From contig JAFQSY010000004.1 of NCBI GenBank assembly GCA_017409265.1, positions 16,526 through 80,525 of the forward strand: 64,000 nucleotides of DNA, in the 5' to 3' direction. Made by a program: the position numbers and the translations under genes. Positions 1 to 7,720 of this stretch are shown piece by piece. Source of the DNA: Clostridia bacterium. GTDB taxonomy: Bacteria; Bacillota; Clostridia; Oscillospirales; Acutalibacteraceae. The stretch's first letter is position 1; each line of letters begins with the position of its first letter. The notes beneath the pieces were generated by a model. That model saw only the letters and a program-made list of their open reading frames with translations, had not been told where the DNA came from and made no database searches.

Positions 1-1
1 C

Positions 2-568
2 GCAAGACTCGAAAAAGCGGCAGATAAGCTCCGCACCCTCTATCCTGAAAACAAATTTTCAGCTTTTGCCGATAATTCTCCGATTCCCGAGGTCAGGGCA
101 GCATGTGCTGCAGGTCTCGGTGTCAGAGGAATCAACACTCTTCTTATAACTAAAAAATACGGCTCATATGTTTTTATCGGCGAAATTGTTACTGACCTTG
201 AAATAAAATCAACAGACAATAAAACCAATGCCTGCATCGGCTGCAAAAAATGCATTGATGCCTGCCCCGCAAGGGCTGTATCAGAAACAGACTTTGACGA
301 AAAAGGCTGTCTTTCTGCTGTCACTCAAAAAAAAGGCGAGCTGACGGCAGAGGAAGAAGATCTGATGAAGAAATGCGGCTGTGTCTGGGGCTGCGATATC
401 TGCCAAGATGTCTGCCCGATGAATGCCGATGCCGCAAAAACTGAAATTGAAGAATTTCTTTCTTCGCCCGTTTCATGCATTTCCAAAGGTTGCGAGCTTG
501 ACGGACGTGCATATGAATGGCGCGGAAGAAATGTCATTGAAAGAAACATCAAAATTCAGCAGAAATGA
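2..568 (+). CDS. queG: Epoxyqueuosine reductase, C-terminal part
   Basis: The reading frame is open from the window edge, so the N-terminal cobalamin-binding half lies outside; 188 residues are visible. QueG reduces epoxyqueuosine to queuosine in tRNA, the last step of queuosine synthesis, in the cytoplasm. Two [4Fe-4S] sites are visible: a CxxCxxCxxxCP motif (Cys 78, 81, 84, 88 of the visible part) and a second set with the QueG-typical GCDICQDVCP stretch (Cys 131, 134, 138, with Cys 125 or 127). The protein ends about 50 residues after the second site, so it has no C-terminal HEAT-repeat extension. The next gene follows after 20 bases, so the two are probably co-transcribed. The family call is firm; only the missing N-terminus is unverified. 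Confidence 0.9.
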   Translation, partial: ARLEKAADKLRTLYPENKFSAFADNSPIPEVRAACAAGLGVRGINTLLITKKYGSYVFIGEIVTDLEIKSTDNKTNACIGCKKCIDACPARAVSETDFDEKGCLSAVTQKKGELTAEEEDLMKKCGCVWGCDICQDVCPMNADAAKTEIEEFLSSPVSCISKGCELDGRAYEWRGRNVIERNIKIQQK

Positions 569-588
569 AGCGAAAGGAGTTTTGTTTT

Positions 589-912
589 ATGAAACTTATC
601 GTTGCCATCATCAACAATGACGACTGCCCGAGCGTATTGAGCGAGCTGACTCACAAAGGCTTTGGCGCAACAAGACTTTCAACCTCCGGCGGATTCCTTA
701 AGGCAGGCAACTCCACTTTGCTTATAGGCACCGAGGATGAAAAGGTTGACGAGGTTATCGAGGTCATCAGCGAGTTTTCACGTAAGCGCACACAAATGGT
801 TTCGCCCTCACCATCTTTCATGGCGGAAGGCTTCATTTCAAGAGCTGTTGAAGTAACCGTCGGAGGCGCAACCGTTTTTGTTCTCGACGTTGATAAATTT
901 ATAAAGCTTTAA
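589..912 (+). CDS. darA: Cyclic di-AMP receptor, PII-like (DarA/YaaQ)
   Basis: A 107-residue soluble protein of the DUF970 family, a trimeric PII-like receptor for the second messenger c-di-AMP. The start at MKLIVAI was chosen because an AAAGGAG ribosome site lies about 10 bases upstream; an in-frame ATG at 565 falls before that site. The N-terminal beta strand (KLIVAIIN) and the glycine-rich nucleotide-contact segment around GGFLKAGNSTLLIG match the family, and length is normal (Bacillus DarA is about 109 residues). In Bacillus the gene also sits just before holB, as here. Its downstream targets remain poorly defined in the family, so its physiological output cannot be stated. Confidence 0.9.
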   Translation: MKLIVAIINNDDCPSVLSELTHKGFGATRLSTSGGFLKAGNSTLLIGTEDEKVDEVIEVISEFSRKRTQMVSPSPSFMAEGFISRAVEVTVGGATVFVLDVDKFIKL

Positions 913-922
913 GGTAAATGAA

Positions 923-1807
923 ATGAAAACCGAATCCTTTAATTTTGATAACCCGATTGAAAAATCAATCGCAGGCGCGCTTTATTCACGCAGATTTCCC
1001 CATGCTGCGATTCTTGAAGGCTCATCGCCCGAGGAAAGAATGAAGCTCGCAAAAAAAATTGCTGCGGCTCTTGTCTGTTCAGGCGCAGAAGCGCCGTGCG
1101 GTGCATGCCCCGATTGCAGAAAAGCTTCAGTGGATTCCCATGCGGATATCCTTATCTATTCCGTTGAGGATAAGCCCAAGGCTTTTAAAGTTGATACAGT
1201 CAGAGAAATCCGAAGCAAGGCCTATATTGTTCCGAACGAAGCAGACAGAAAGGTTTTCATTCTTGAAAATTCCCACACTATGGGTGTTGAGGGTCAGAAT
1301 GCAATTCTGAAAATTCTTGAAGAGCCTCCCTCATATGTTAACTTCATTCTGCTCTGCTCATCAAAATCAGGATTTTTGCCGACCGTGCTTTCGCGCTCGA
1401 CGGTTTATAATCTCGGTCAGGCATCTGCAGCTGAAAACGAAACTCTTCCGAGAGAAAAGATAATTGGTGCGGCAAAAGATATTACCGTTGCCGTTACCGC
1501 ACTCGACGATTTTGAAATCGTAAAAGCGGCCGCTGTTTTCGAGAAGGATTCAAAGCTTCTGCGTGAATCTCTTCCTGTTATTCAGGAAATATTTGCGCAA
1601 GCTTTAAGAATAAAATATTCCGCTGAAGAGAAAGAAAGCGAATACGGCAGCATTCCTGCGGATATTGCTCCTAAATTAAGCAGACGTTCGTTGCTTGAAC
1701 TTATAGAGGCAACGGATCTTCTCATTAATTCCGTAAAACTTAACGCAAACCACAATCTCATGGTCACCGCTCTTTGCACAAAGCTGCGCAAGGCGGTTAT
1801 CCGATAA
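923..1807 (+). CDS. holB: DNA polymerase III subunit delta prime
   Basis: Clamp-loader subunit delta prime, 294 residues, a cytoplasmic part of the replisome that helps load the beta clamp. A zinc-binding set of cysteines is visible at residues 52, 59, 62 and 65 (CxxC pairs). The sensor region carries LEEPP at about 132-136. The position of the Walker A loop is degenerate (EGSSPEERM in place of GxxGxGKT), as expected for delta prime, which does not hydrolyse ATP. The SRC motif appears as SRS (157-159), a conservative change. It starts 10 bases after darA and is followed by ricT after 24 bases, the conserved Bacillota order. Confidence 0.92.
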   Translation: MKTESFNFDNPIEKSIAGALYSRRFPHAAILEGSSPEERMKLAKKIAAALVCSGAEAPCGACPDCRKASVDSHADILIYSVEDKPKAFKVDTVREIRSKAYIVPNEADRKVFILENSHTMGVEGQNAILKILEEPPSYVNFILLCSSKSGFLPTVLSRSTVYNLGQASAAENETLPREKIIGAAKDITVAVTALDDFEIVKAAAVFEKDSKLLRESLPVIQEIFAQALRIKYSAEEKESEYGSIPADIAPKLSRRSLLELIEATDLLINSVKLNANHNLMVTALCTKLRKAVIR

Positions 1808-1831
1808 TTAATCCACCCCATGGAGGTAAAT

Positions 1832-2698
1832 ATGGCAGAAGTTATAGGCGTCCGTTTCAAGGAAGTCGGCAAGGTTTATTACTTTGACCCTGACGGACAA
1901 ACATTAAAAAAAGGTGACAGAGTTATCGTTGAAACCGTGCGCGGCATTGAATGCGGCGAGGTTGCGATGGATAACAGAGAAATAAATGACGAAGAAATCG
2001 TAAAGCCCCTCAAAAAGCTTATCAGAATCGCAAACGAAAAGGATATTGAGCAGTTCCACGCTAATAAAGCAAAGGAAAAAGAGGCTTTTGAGATTTGCCA
2101 GAAGAAAATTGCAAATCACGGGCTTGAAATGAAGCTTGTTGACGTTGAATATACCTTTGACGGCGGCAAGGTGCTGTTCTATTTCACAGCTGACGGCAGA
2201 GTTGATTTCAGAGATCTCGTAAAGGATCTGGCAAGTGTATTCAAAACCCGAATCGAACTTCGCCAGATAGGCGTGCGAGATGAATCAAAGATGCTCGGCG
2301 GTCTCGGCATGTGCGGCAGGCCCTTCTGCTGCAGCAGCTTCCTCGGTGAATTTCAACCCGTTTCAATCAAAATGGCAAAGGAACAGGGTCTTTCACTTAA
2401 CCCGACAAAAATCAGCGGCGCCTGCGGCAGACTTATGTGTTGCCTTAAATATGAGCAGAATGCCTATGAGCATCTTCTTAAAATCACACCCAAACCCGGC
2501 GCAATTGTCGAAACCAAAGAGGGCGCAGGCACGGTTACGGATTTCAGCCTGCTGACAGGTATGCTCAAGGTTCAGCTTCACAACAATCCCGATGCACCGC
2601 CCAAAACCTTCAGCAGAAAAGAAGTAAAACTCGTCAGAGATGCCAAAATCAGGGTTGCAAAAGAAGAAATTGAAGCTTTGAAGGATATTGAAGGATAA
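1832..2698 (+). CDS. ricT: PSP1-domain protein RicT (YaaT)
   Basis: A 288-residue protein with a PSP1 domain. In Bacillus, RicT forms the Y-complex with RicA and RicF; it carries Fe-S clusters and promotes RNase Y-dependent mRNA processing, sporulation and competence. The cysteine-rich core is visible: GMCGRPFCC and, about 40 residues on, GACGRLMCC, which supply the cluster ligands. The start was placed at MAEVIG because GGAGG lies 6 bases before it; an in-frame ATG at 1820 overlaps that ribosome site and is unlikely. RicA and RicF are not in this window, so whether a full Y-complex exists cannot be judged here. Confidence 0.9.
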   Translation: MAEVIGVRFKEVGKVYYFDPDGQTLKKGDRVIVETVRGIECGEVAMDNREINDEEIVKPLKKLIRIANEKDIEQFHANKAKEKEAFEICQKKIANHGLEMKLVDVEYTFDGGKVLFYFTADGRVDFRDLVKDLASVFKTRIELRQIGVRDESKMLGGLGMCGRPFCCSSFLGEFQPVSIKMAKEQGLSLNPTKISGACGRLMCCLKYEQNAYEHLLKITPKPGAIVETKEGAGTVTDFSLLTGMLKVQLHNNPDAPPKTFSRKEVKLVRDAKIRVAKEEIEALKDIEG

Positions 2699-2715
2699 TT
2701 TACAGCAAAAACCTC

Positions 2716-2743
2716 TTGCATTTTTCAAATAATATGATACAAT
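2716..2743 (+). promoter_or_regulatory. Promoter of the ferredoxin gene
   Basis: A TTGCAT -35 element, a 16-base spacer and a TACAAT -10 preceded by TG at the extended -10 position (TGATACAAT). It ends 33 bases before the ferredoxin start. It suggests the small ferredoxin is transcribed separately from ricT. Confidence 0.65.
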
Positions 2744-2776
2744 GGTGTTGAAAAAATGATAAGGAGGACGAACACA

Positions 2777-2947
2777 ATGGCATACATTATCAATGACGAT
2801 TGCATCTCCTGCGGCGCTTGCGCAGCAGAATGCCCCGTTGAGGCTATCTCCGAAGGCGACGGCAAGTATGTTATCGATGCTGATGCTTGCATCGAGTGCG
2901 GCGCTTGCGCTGACGCTTGCCCCGTTGAAGCTCCCAAGGCTGAATAA
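2777..2947 (+). CDS. 2[4Fe-4S] ferredoxin, clostridial type
   Basis: A 56-residue ferredoxin, the usual size for clostridial-type electron carriers that serve pyruvate:ferredoxin oxidoreductase, hydrogenase and similar anaerobic enzymes. Two CxxCxxCxxxCP motifs are visible (CISCGACAAECP and CIECGACADACP), each binding one [4Fe-4S] cluster. The start follows a strong AAGGAGG site by 9 bases. It has its own extended -10 promoter and a stem-loop terminator, so it is a monocistronic unit, consistent with high and independent expression. The redox partner cannot be inferred from the neighbours. Confidence 0.95.
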   Translation: MAYIINDDCISCGACAAECPVEAISEGDGKYVIDADACIECGACADACPVEAPKAE

Positions 2948-2965
2948 TTAACGTGGCTTTACTTA

Positions 2966-2997
2966 AACCGCCCCCAATCGCAGGGAGCGGTTTTTTC
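2966..2997 (+). terminator. Rho-independent terminator after ferredoxin
   Basis: A stem AACCGC-CCC / GGG-A-GCGGTT with one bulge closes an 8-base loop and is followed by TTTTTTCTTT on the plus strand. It lies 18 bases after the ferredoxin stop codon. Confidence 0.85.
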
Positions 2998-3060
2998 TTT
3001 ATACTGTTAAACAAATCGGCAGATTGAAAATCATTGAAGCTTTGTTTGAAAAACATAAAA

Positions 3061-3096
3061 ATTAACGGCTGTTACCAATCGGTAACAGCCGTTAAT
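3061..3096 (-). terminator. Terminator after secreted phosphatase
   Basis: A perfect 16-base inverted repeat (ATTAACGGCTGTTACC with a 4-base AATC loop). It sits immediately after the phosphatase stop codon on the minus strand and runs into a T-rich stretch there, so it most likely ends that transcript. Confidence 0.8.
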
Positions 3097-3097
3097 T

Positions 3098-4510
3098 TTA
3101 TCCGAACATTCTTATAAGTGTGTCAATTTTTGTGTAAACAAAGCCTACAAATTCAACAACCTTATAAAGGAGTCTTTTCAGACTGTTTGCAAGCGAATTT
3201 TCATTGCGTTCATCTGTAGTTCTTTCAATCGTAATGCTGTCAAGCAGCTCGCTGTTATCTCCCCTTCTTGTTTCAAGCTTCATTGTGTTGCCCTCAAACT
3301 CAAGGGTTGAATAAGTCGGAACCTCATTTTCAACATAAGCATACGCAAGATGTTCCGCTTCATAATCAAAAACAGGGGTGCCTGTAACACTGTTTGAATT
3401 GAGATAAACCACGCCCTCGGGGTCGGTATATGTCTTTCCGCCTTCTGCGTTTGCAACAACCTTGCCGTTTTCCATGAAATGAGAACGTCCTTGAGAATGG
3501 GTATGACCCGTTATAACAAGGTCAAGGTCATAGGTTTCAAAAATAGGAGCGAAAATTGTTGTCAGCAGAAGCTCGGTTTCAAGATCGCCTATTGCATCGC
3601 CCGCACCGTAAATGCCGTGATGAACAACGCCGATTCTCCATTTCGCATCAGGATTAAGTTTAACAGCTTCTTTTGCCATCGCTATATGGTCGGGTGCATC
3701 GCCCGAGGTTGAGTCAAAGAAAAGATAAAGAACATCGCCGTAACGGAACCAGAAATCTCTGTCAAGCCCTCTGAAATGCTTGCCGTAATATTCGTTGGGC
3801 ATATTGGTGTAATAATTATACATCATGCCCTTTTTATCGTGATTTCCGATTGCCATTGCCATAGGAAGGCTGCGGAGAGCCTTTGGCATGAGGAGCGTCT
3901 GCCATTCAGCAGCGGTGCAACCCGATGAGGTGTTATCGCCCGGAGTCACAAAATAGCTGATATCAGGATTTTTTTCAAGCGCTTCCGAAAGAAGATTATT
4001 CCACGTAAGACCGTCTTTTATCTGAACTCTGTCATCGCCGCCGTCATAGATTTCCGTAATCTGAATATCACCTGCGACAAGAGCCTTGTGATTACCGAAT
4101 GACTTTGTTTCATAACTGCAGACCTCGCTCCACGCGTCGCCTGTATTCCATTGATAATAATATGAAGTGTTCTCTTCAAGATTCTTTACCGTAACGCGGC
4201 AAACAAGCTGTTCATCATTTTCGGCAGGAGTCTTTTCTCCGTTAAACACTTTTGCGCCGCTCATATCCGGATTCTTTGAAATTCTCACCTGCGGTTTTGC
4301 AGTCTCTTTTTCAGCATGCCAGCAAAGGCTGACCTGCGTTTCGTCTGCACCGACATTAAGAGTCGGAAGGGTGTTTTCGCTAATTAAAGACATATAATAT
4401 TCCTCCCATTCTTCTTCTGAAAGTCTCGGTGCATTGTAATTTGCAAAAGAAACAACCCCTACACTCATAATCATTACGATACTTAAGATTGCTGCAAGAA
4501 ATTTTTTCAT
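3098..4510 (-). CDS. Secreted purple-acid-phosphatase-like metallophosphoesterase
   Basis: 470 residues with a signal peptide (MKKFLAAILSIVMIMSVGVV). A fibronectin-like N-terminal domain (about 45-140) is followed by a calcineurin-like phosphoesterase domain. Metal-ligand motifs are visible: GDI, GDNT, GNHD, VVHHG and GHTH. This layout is that of purple acid phosphatases, which hydrolyse phosphomonoesters outside the cell; the real substrate is unknown. The start was chosen from the GGAGG site just upstream; longer in-frame starts precede the signal peptide. The last 30 residues form a separate hydrophobic/amphipathic helix ending in LIRMFG, like the tail of the second phosphatase further on. 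It is a single-gene unit with its own promoter, leader hairpin and terminator. Confidence 0.85.
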   Translation of the reverse strand: MKKFLAAILSIVMIMSVGVVSFANYNAPRLSEEEWEEYYMSLISENTLPTLNVGADETQVSLCWHAEKETAKPQVRISKNPDMSGAKVFNGEKTPAENDEQLVCRVTVKNLEENTSYYYQWNTGDAWSEVCSYETKSFGNHKALVAGDIQITEIYDGGDDRVQIKDGLTWNNLLSEALEKNPDISYFVTPGDNTSSGCTAAEWQTLLMPKALRSLPMAMAIGNHDKKGMMYNYYTNMPNEYYGKHFRGLDRDFWFRYGDVLYLFFDSTSGDAPDHIAMAKEAVKLNPDAKWRIGVVHHGIYGAGDAIGDLETELLLTTIFAPIFETYDLDLVITGHTHSQGRSHFMENGKVVANAEGGKTYTDPEGVVYLNSNSVTGTPVFDYEAEHLAYAYVENEVPTYSTLEFEGNTMKLETRRGDNSELLDSITIERTTDERNENSLANSLKRLLYKVVEFVGFVYTKIDTLIRMFG

Positions 4511-4519
4511 GGCTTCCTC

Positions 4520-4559
4520 CAAAAAAATCAAACGGAAACCGATGCAGGCTTTCCGTTTG
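4520..4559 (-). promoter_or_regulatory. Leader hairpin plus T-run, possible attenuator
   Basis: On the minus strand the leader contains CAAACGGAAA paired with TTTCCGTTTG (10 bp, 11-base loop), followed directly by ATTTTTTT and then the GGAGG site of the phosphatase. Hairpin plus U-run is the form of an intrinsic terminator, placed between promoter and gene. No competing antiterminator fold was established. Confidence 0.5.
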
Positions 4560-4579
4560 TATGAATTATATAGTATTGT

Positions 4580-4608
4580 ATTATAACAAAAGTTTTCCAA
4601 AATGTAAA
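4580..4608 (-). promoter_or_regulatory. Promoter of secreted phosphatase
   Basis: On the minus strand TTTACA, a 17-base spacer and TATAAT. Transcription would begin near 4573, giving a leader of about 60 bases that holds the hairpin described separately. Confidence 0.75.
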
Positions 4609-4656
4609 GCATATTTGGACAATTTATATGAATAAGTTTTTCTTGAGGTGATATAG

Positions 4657-5133
4657 GTGAACAAAAAAATTAAAAACCACATTATTTCAATCGCAATTGC
4701 ACTCGGAGTCGGCGGACTTTCCGCTCTGCTGACCATGGGAAACATGGATTTATACTCCGAAATCGTCAAACCTGCGTTAGCTCCGCCTTCAATTCTTTTC
4801 CCGATTGTATGGACTATCCTTTACACACTTATGGGAATAAGCTCGGCAATGGTTTATAAAGAACGCGAACTGAAAACGGCAGAAACCAACAGAGCGCTGA
4901 TTGTGTATGCATTCAATCTTTTTCTCAACTTTTTCTGGAGCATAATTTTCTTCAATATGCGTGCTTTTCTGCTTGCTTTTATTTGGCTCATTGCTCTTTG
5001 GGTTGTAATTCTGATTATGATCATCAAATTCTATCGCATCAAGCCTCTTGCTGGCATTCTTCAGATTCCGTATCTTCTGTGGGTAACATTTGCAGGATAT
5101 CTTAATCTTTCAATTTATCTTTTAAACCGATAA
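4657..5133 (+). CDS. tspO: TspO/MBR family tryptophan-rich sensory protein
   Basis: A 158-residue integral membrane protein with five predicted transmembrane helices, matching TspO/translocator protein in size and layout. The family binds porphyrins and cholesterol-like ligands and can degrade protoporphyrin IX in light; the role in this anaerobe is not known. Family residues are seen in the first loop (KPALAPPSILFPIVWTILYTLMG) and at the end (LLWVTFAGYLNLSIYLLN), where W and N residues are conserved. GTG is used as start, 6 bases after a GAGGTG site. It lies between two minus-strand secreted enzymes and has no operon partner. Confidence 0.88.
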   Translation: MNKKIKNHIISIAIALGVGGLSALLTMGNMDLYSEIVKPALAPPSILFPIVWTILYTLMGISSAMVYKERELKTAETNRALIVYAFNLFLNFFWSIIFFNMRAFLLAFIWLIALWVVILIMIIKFYRIKPLAGILQIPYLLWVTFAGYLNLSIYLLNR

Positions 5134-5140
5134 AAATTAA

Positions 5141-5162
5141 GGGCAGGATTTGACTCCTGCCC
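5141..5162 (-). terminator. Bidirectional stem-loop terminator
   Basis: GGGCAGGA and TCCTGCCC (8 bp) around a TTTGAC loop, lying between the convergent tspO and lipase genes. The T-rich side (TTAATTTTT) is on the minus strand, so it best serves the lipase gene, while it may also stop tspO transcripts. Confidence 0.75.
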
Positions 5163-5168
5163 TGCTTG

Positions 5169-6749
5169 TTATTTAAACATTCCTTTGAATTTTCCCATTA
5201 GCGTTGTTTCTTCATAAGGAATAATCTCGCCTGCATTTTCGGCAGTAAGAGGAACAACGGATTCGCCGTCAAGATTAATCAAGAACTGCGGATATTCTTC
5301 ATAAGTCCATACCGTTACCTGCTCATCGCTGTAAATAATCAGATTTGCAAGCTCTGCAATATATTCATCAGCGCACGTATGGCGGAGATACTTCCCAAAC
5401 CATGTTATGTCGGGGAAAGCACAGGTTGAAGCATCAATCTGATTATCGGCTGAAACGTGATTTTTTCCGCAGGCACATTCCTTTGCCTGCTTATAACCCT
5501 CACCGAGAGTGCCGTCAACGTCTGCGCAGGTTGCGCCGAAGCTTTCGCGGTCCGTTGCAATCGTTCCGTCGGTCATTCTGTCATTATCTGATGTGAGCGG
5601 CATAAATGAATAGCCGTATTCAGCAATAATCGCCGTTTTTATTCCGTCATCAAGAAGCGACTGGATTATATTGACACCGTTCACCTGAACATTGTCGTGA
5701 TAATAATTGCTCTTTCTGATTATTTCGGAATACTTTGCCTGCTTTTCGGGTGTATTGAAAAGAAATTCAACTGTTTCTTCATATCGTTCGGGGGACATAA
5801 GTGCATAAAATCCCGGAATTGATGCCATTGTGTCGGTAACATAATCATTAAATCCGTGAGCAAAAAGCTCTTTTGTGAGATTGTCGGCATAATTTACAAG
5901 GCAGTCAACCGCACCGACTTCATAAAGGAACTCAAGCATATAATAAATTGCTTCCGTGCCCGAATTGCCCTTCATAACTTCAGCAAGAAATCTCATAAGA
6001 GAAACGCTGTCAATATTGATATTGCCGGAAAACGGATCCTCACAGCAACCGACACCGTTCATTGCGCCTGCGACAAAAATTACAGAATCAATATGATTTC
6101 TCTGCTCATAATCCTCTGCGATATAATAATACTCGTGAAGATATGTCATAAGAACGGCATTACCCATGCTCATTGCAACAAGAGCAACCTTATCGGAACC
6201 TGTAAGCTCCATAACATCATTTATGTATTCATCAAGCTGACCAGCAATTGTCACCATATCATATCGCCAGTCATAAACAAACTTATAACCGTTTTCATAG
6301 CTGTTCGACTCTTTGAGCTCATAGTCGCTTATATCCTTTTTACCTGTATCGGGGTTGGGGATTCCGTTTTCATCGCACGCAAAATCGCCAAACAGGGGAA
6401 CAGTCAGTTCACCCAAAACAGCCGCAAGAGAATCGTAATCATTTAAAATGAGATACTTAATGATTTTACCGAGATTTTTGAAAACGAACTCAACAATCGG
6501 TCCTGCCTGCGGTCCCCAGATGCGGACATCATCTTCCTCTGTTTCGGTAGAAAGACCTTTATAATATTCGCCCTCAAGTCCGATAATATATACAACGGGA
6601 ACATCAAACTCAAGATTCTTGAGTTCATCCTCACATGATACGGTTACGGCATCAATATTTTTTTCGGTTGCAAAAGCAGGCATACAAGCTGATATAAGCA
6701 TACCTGCGCAAATTATGAGACTTATGATTTTTTTCGAAATGCTTTTCAT
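5169..6749 (-). CDS. Secreted lipase/LCAT-like alpha/beta hydrolase
   Basis: 526 residues with a signal peptide (first 27 residues, ending CMPAFA). The nucleophile elbow is AMSMG, a GxSxG-type motif followed by a helix, in the layout of lecithin:cholesterol acyltransferase-like hydrolases; the oxyanion segment VVYIIGLEG lies near the N-terminus. A late DASTCAFPDITWF...RHT stretch carries the probable catalytic Asp/His region. It probably cleaves or transfers acyl chains of lipids or esters outside the cell; the substrate is unknown. A strong AGGAGGG site precedes the start. It lies downstream of the switch module on the same strand, but a TTGACA element at its 5' side suggests its own promoter. 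Confidence 0.75.
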   Translation of the reverse strand: MKSISKKIISLIICAGMLISACMPAFATEKNIDAVTVSCEDELKNLEFDVPVVYIIGLEGEYYKGLSTETEEDDVRIWGPQAGPIVEFVFKNLGKIIKYLILNDYDSLAAVLGELTVPLFGDFACDENGIPNPDTGKKDISDYELKESNSYENGYKFVYDWRYDMVTIAGQLDEYINDVMELTGSDKVALVAMSMGNAVLMTYLHEYYYIAEDYEQRNHIDSVIFVAGAMNGVGCCEDPFSGNINIDSVSLMRFLAEVMKGNSGTEAIYYMLEFLYEVGAVDCLVNYADNLTKELFAHGFNDYVTDTMASIPGFYALMSPERYEETVEFLFNTPEKQAKYSEIIRKSNYYHDNVQVNGVNIIQSLLDDGIKTAIIAEYGYSFMPLTSDNDRMTDGTIATDRESFGATCADVDGTLGEGYKQAKECACGKNHVSADNQIDASTCAFPDITWFGKYLRHTCADEYIAELANLIIYSDEQVTVWTYEEYPQFLINLDGESVVPLTAENAGEIIPYEETTLMGKFKGMFK

Positions 6750-6780
6750 TCTTTTCCCTCCTAAATAATCTTATGTAAAA

Positions 6781-6809
6781 AAATTATCATATTAATTTGT
6801 TATTGTCAA
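6781..6809 (-). promoter_or_regulatory. Possible promoter of secreted lipase-like gene
   Basis: Minus strand TTGACA (perfect -35) with TAATTT after 17 bases, or GATAAT after 15. The -35 starts just past the stop codon of the 84-residue gene upstream. The -10 is weak, so this is a tentative call. Confidence 0.4.
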
Positions 6810-6814
6810 CATAA

Positions 6815-7069
6815 TTATTTATATCTGAAAATCTCTCTGCGCCCTTTATGAGGCTGATAATAATTTTTCAGATATTCTGCAATCTCTGCAGCCTCACGGC
6901 ATTCGGAATAAAGCACTTTCAGCTCTCTTTTAAGCTCATAAGCTTCGTTTGAGCATACGCTGGCTATTCCTCTTAACGCGCATCTTTTTTCTGCGATTCT
7001 CCTCTTTAACTGCTGAACCTCCCTCTCATACTCCTCGCCAAGCTCATACAGCGTTTTAGTTTCTGCCAT
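6815..7069 (-). CDS. Small helical protein of the SOS-box operon
   Basis: An 84-residue, highly charged protein, predicted almost wholly helical and probably coiled coil (long runs of K, R and E with heptad-like leucines and alanines). No family is recognised. Its start codon lies inside the end of the upstream sigma/XRE-type gene (14-base overlap), so the two are translationally coupled and share the SOS-box promoter. Three cysteines are present without an obvious metal motif. A role as partner or inhibitor of the upstream regulator is a guess based only on gene order. Confidence 0.7.
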   Translation of the reverse strand: MAETKTLYELGEEYEREVQQLKRRIAEKRCALRGIASVCSNEAYELKRELKVLYSECREAAEIAEYLKNYYQPHKGRREIFRYK

Positions 7070-7688
7070 CCGTTTCTCCTTTCAATATATAATCCGTAGT
7101 AATTTCAAAAAATTCGCTGAATGCGACGACCTCATCACAGACGGGCGATGCGCCGTTTTCAATTTTCCTGAGCCTTGACGGTGCAATTCCCGTTGCAATG
7201 CTCAACGCATCAACAGAAAAACATTGACTCTGCCGCAGACGCAATATTCTGTCGCCCGCATTTCCGCCTTTAGCGTTTCTTGCAGCCGCAATAACCCTTG
7301 CTCTTCCGAGTGCAAGCGGAATGATGCTTTCTGAAATAACATTGCTTTGATAATAAACAACATAACTTAAAACACGTTCAAGCTTTTTTTGTGCTCTGTT
7401 AAGAGTACCTTTTACTGCTTCAGGCGTAACTCCTTTCTTTTTGGCAATCTCTGCCTGCGTTTCACCGTCATACCAATGAGCAGTTACTGCCTCTCTTTCG
7501 GTTTCCGTCAATTCCTGACGGATCGCTCTTTCAAGAAGAACAGCCAAATCAACCTCACGCTTCCTCCACGCATACTCTGCCGGTGTTTCACATTCGGTGC
7601 AAACCCTTCCGCAGCACACCAGCTGCGCCGCTTTCATCTCCTCTCTGCTCGGATATAAGAAGCCTTCCTTCTCTTTTTCTTTTTTCAT
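7056..7688 (-). CDS. Sigma-70 region 4-like / XRE-like double HTH regulator
   Basis: 210 residues with two DNA-binding regions. Residues 58-108 look like sigma-70 region 4 (ELTETEREAV...GETQAEIAKKKGVTPEAVKGTL, a clear helix-turn-helix). Residues 147-203 look like an XRE/Cro helix-turn-helix (SVDALSIATGIAPSRLRKIENG, then a DYIL ending). No sigma region 2 is present, so it is not a complete sigma factor. A cysteine cluster (25, 26, 30, 33) near the N-terminus may bind metal. It starts 6 bases after a GGGAGG site. A strong promoter with an SOS box in its spacer drives it. It could be an ArpU-like late activator or a sigma-like regulator; the target genes are unknown. Confidence 0.75.
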   Translation of the reverse strand: MKKEKEKEGFLYPSREEMKAAQLVCCGRVCTECETPAEYAWRKREVDLAVLLERAIRQELTETEREAVTAHWYDGETQAEIAKKKGVTPEAVKGTLNRAQKKLERVLSYVVYYQSNVISESIIPLALGRARVIAAARNAKGGNAGDRILRLRQSQCFSVDALSIATGIAPSRLRKIENGASPVCDEVVAFSEFFEITTDYILKGETDGRN

Positions 7689-7704
7689 TGAGCACCTCCC
7701 AATT

Positions 7705-7719
7705 AATAGTGTTGCTATT
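7705..7719. promoter_or_regulatory. Candidate operator 1 of the divergent switch
   Basis: AATAG-TGTTG-CTATT, the core of a longer perfect repeat (AATTAATAG...CTATTAATT, 9-bp arms). It covers the expected transcription start of the minus-strand sigma/XRE-type operon. A near copy (AATAG-TTATG-CTAAT) lies in the opposite promoter, which suggests both bind the same protein, probably the S24 repressor. Confidence 0.6.
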
Positions 7720-7720
7720 A

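Noticed and set aside
5856-6446. Plus-strand frame inside the lipase gene (196 residues)
   Set aside because: Antisense shadow; the minus-strand gene has a signal peptide and catalytic motif.
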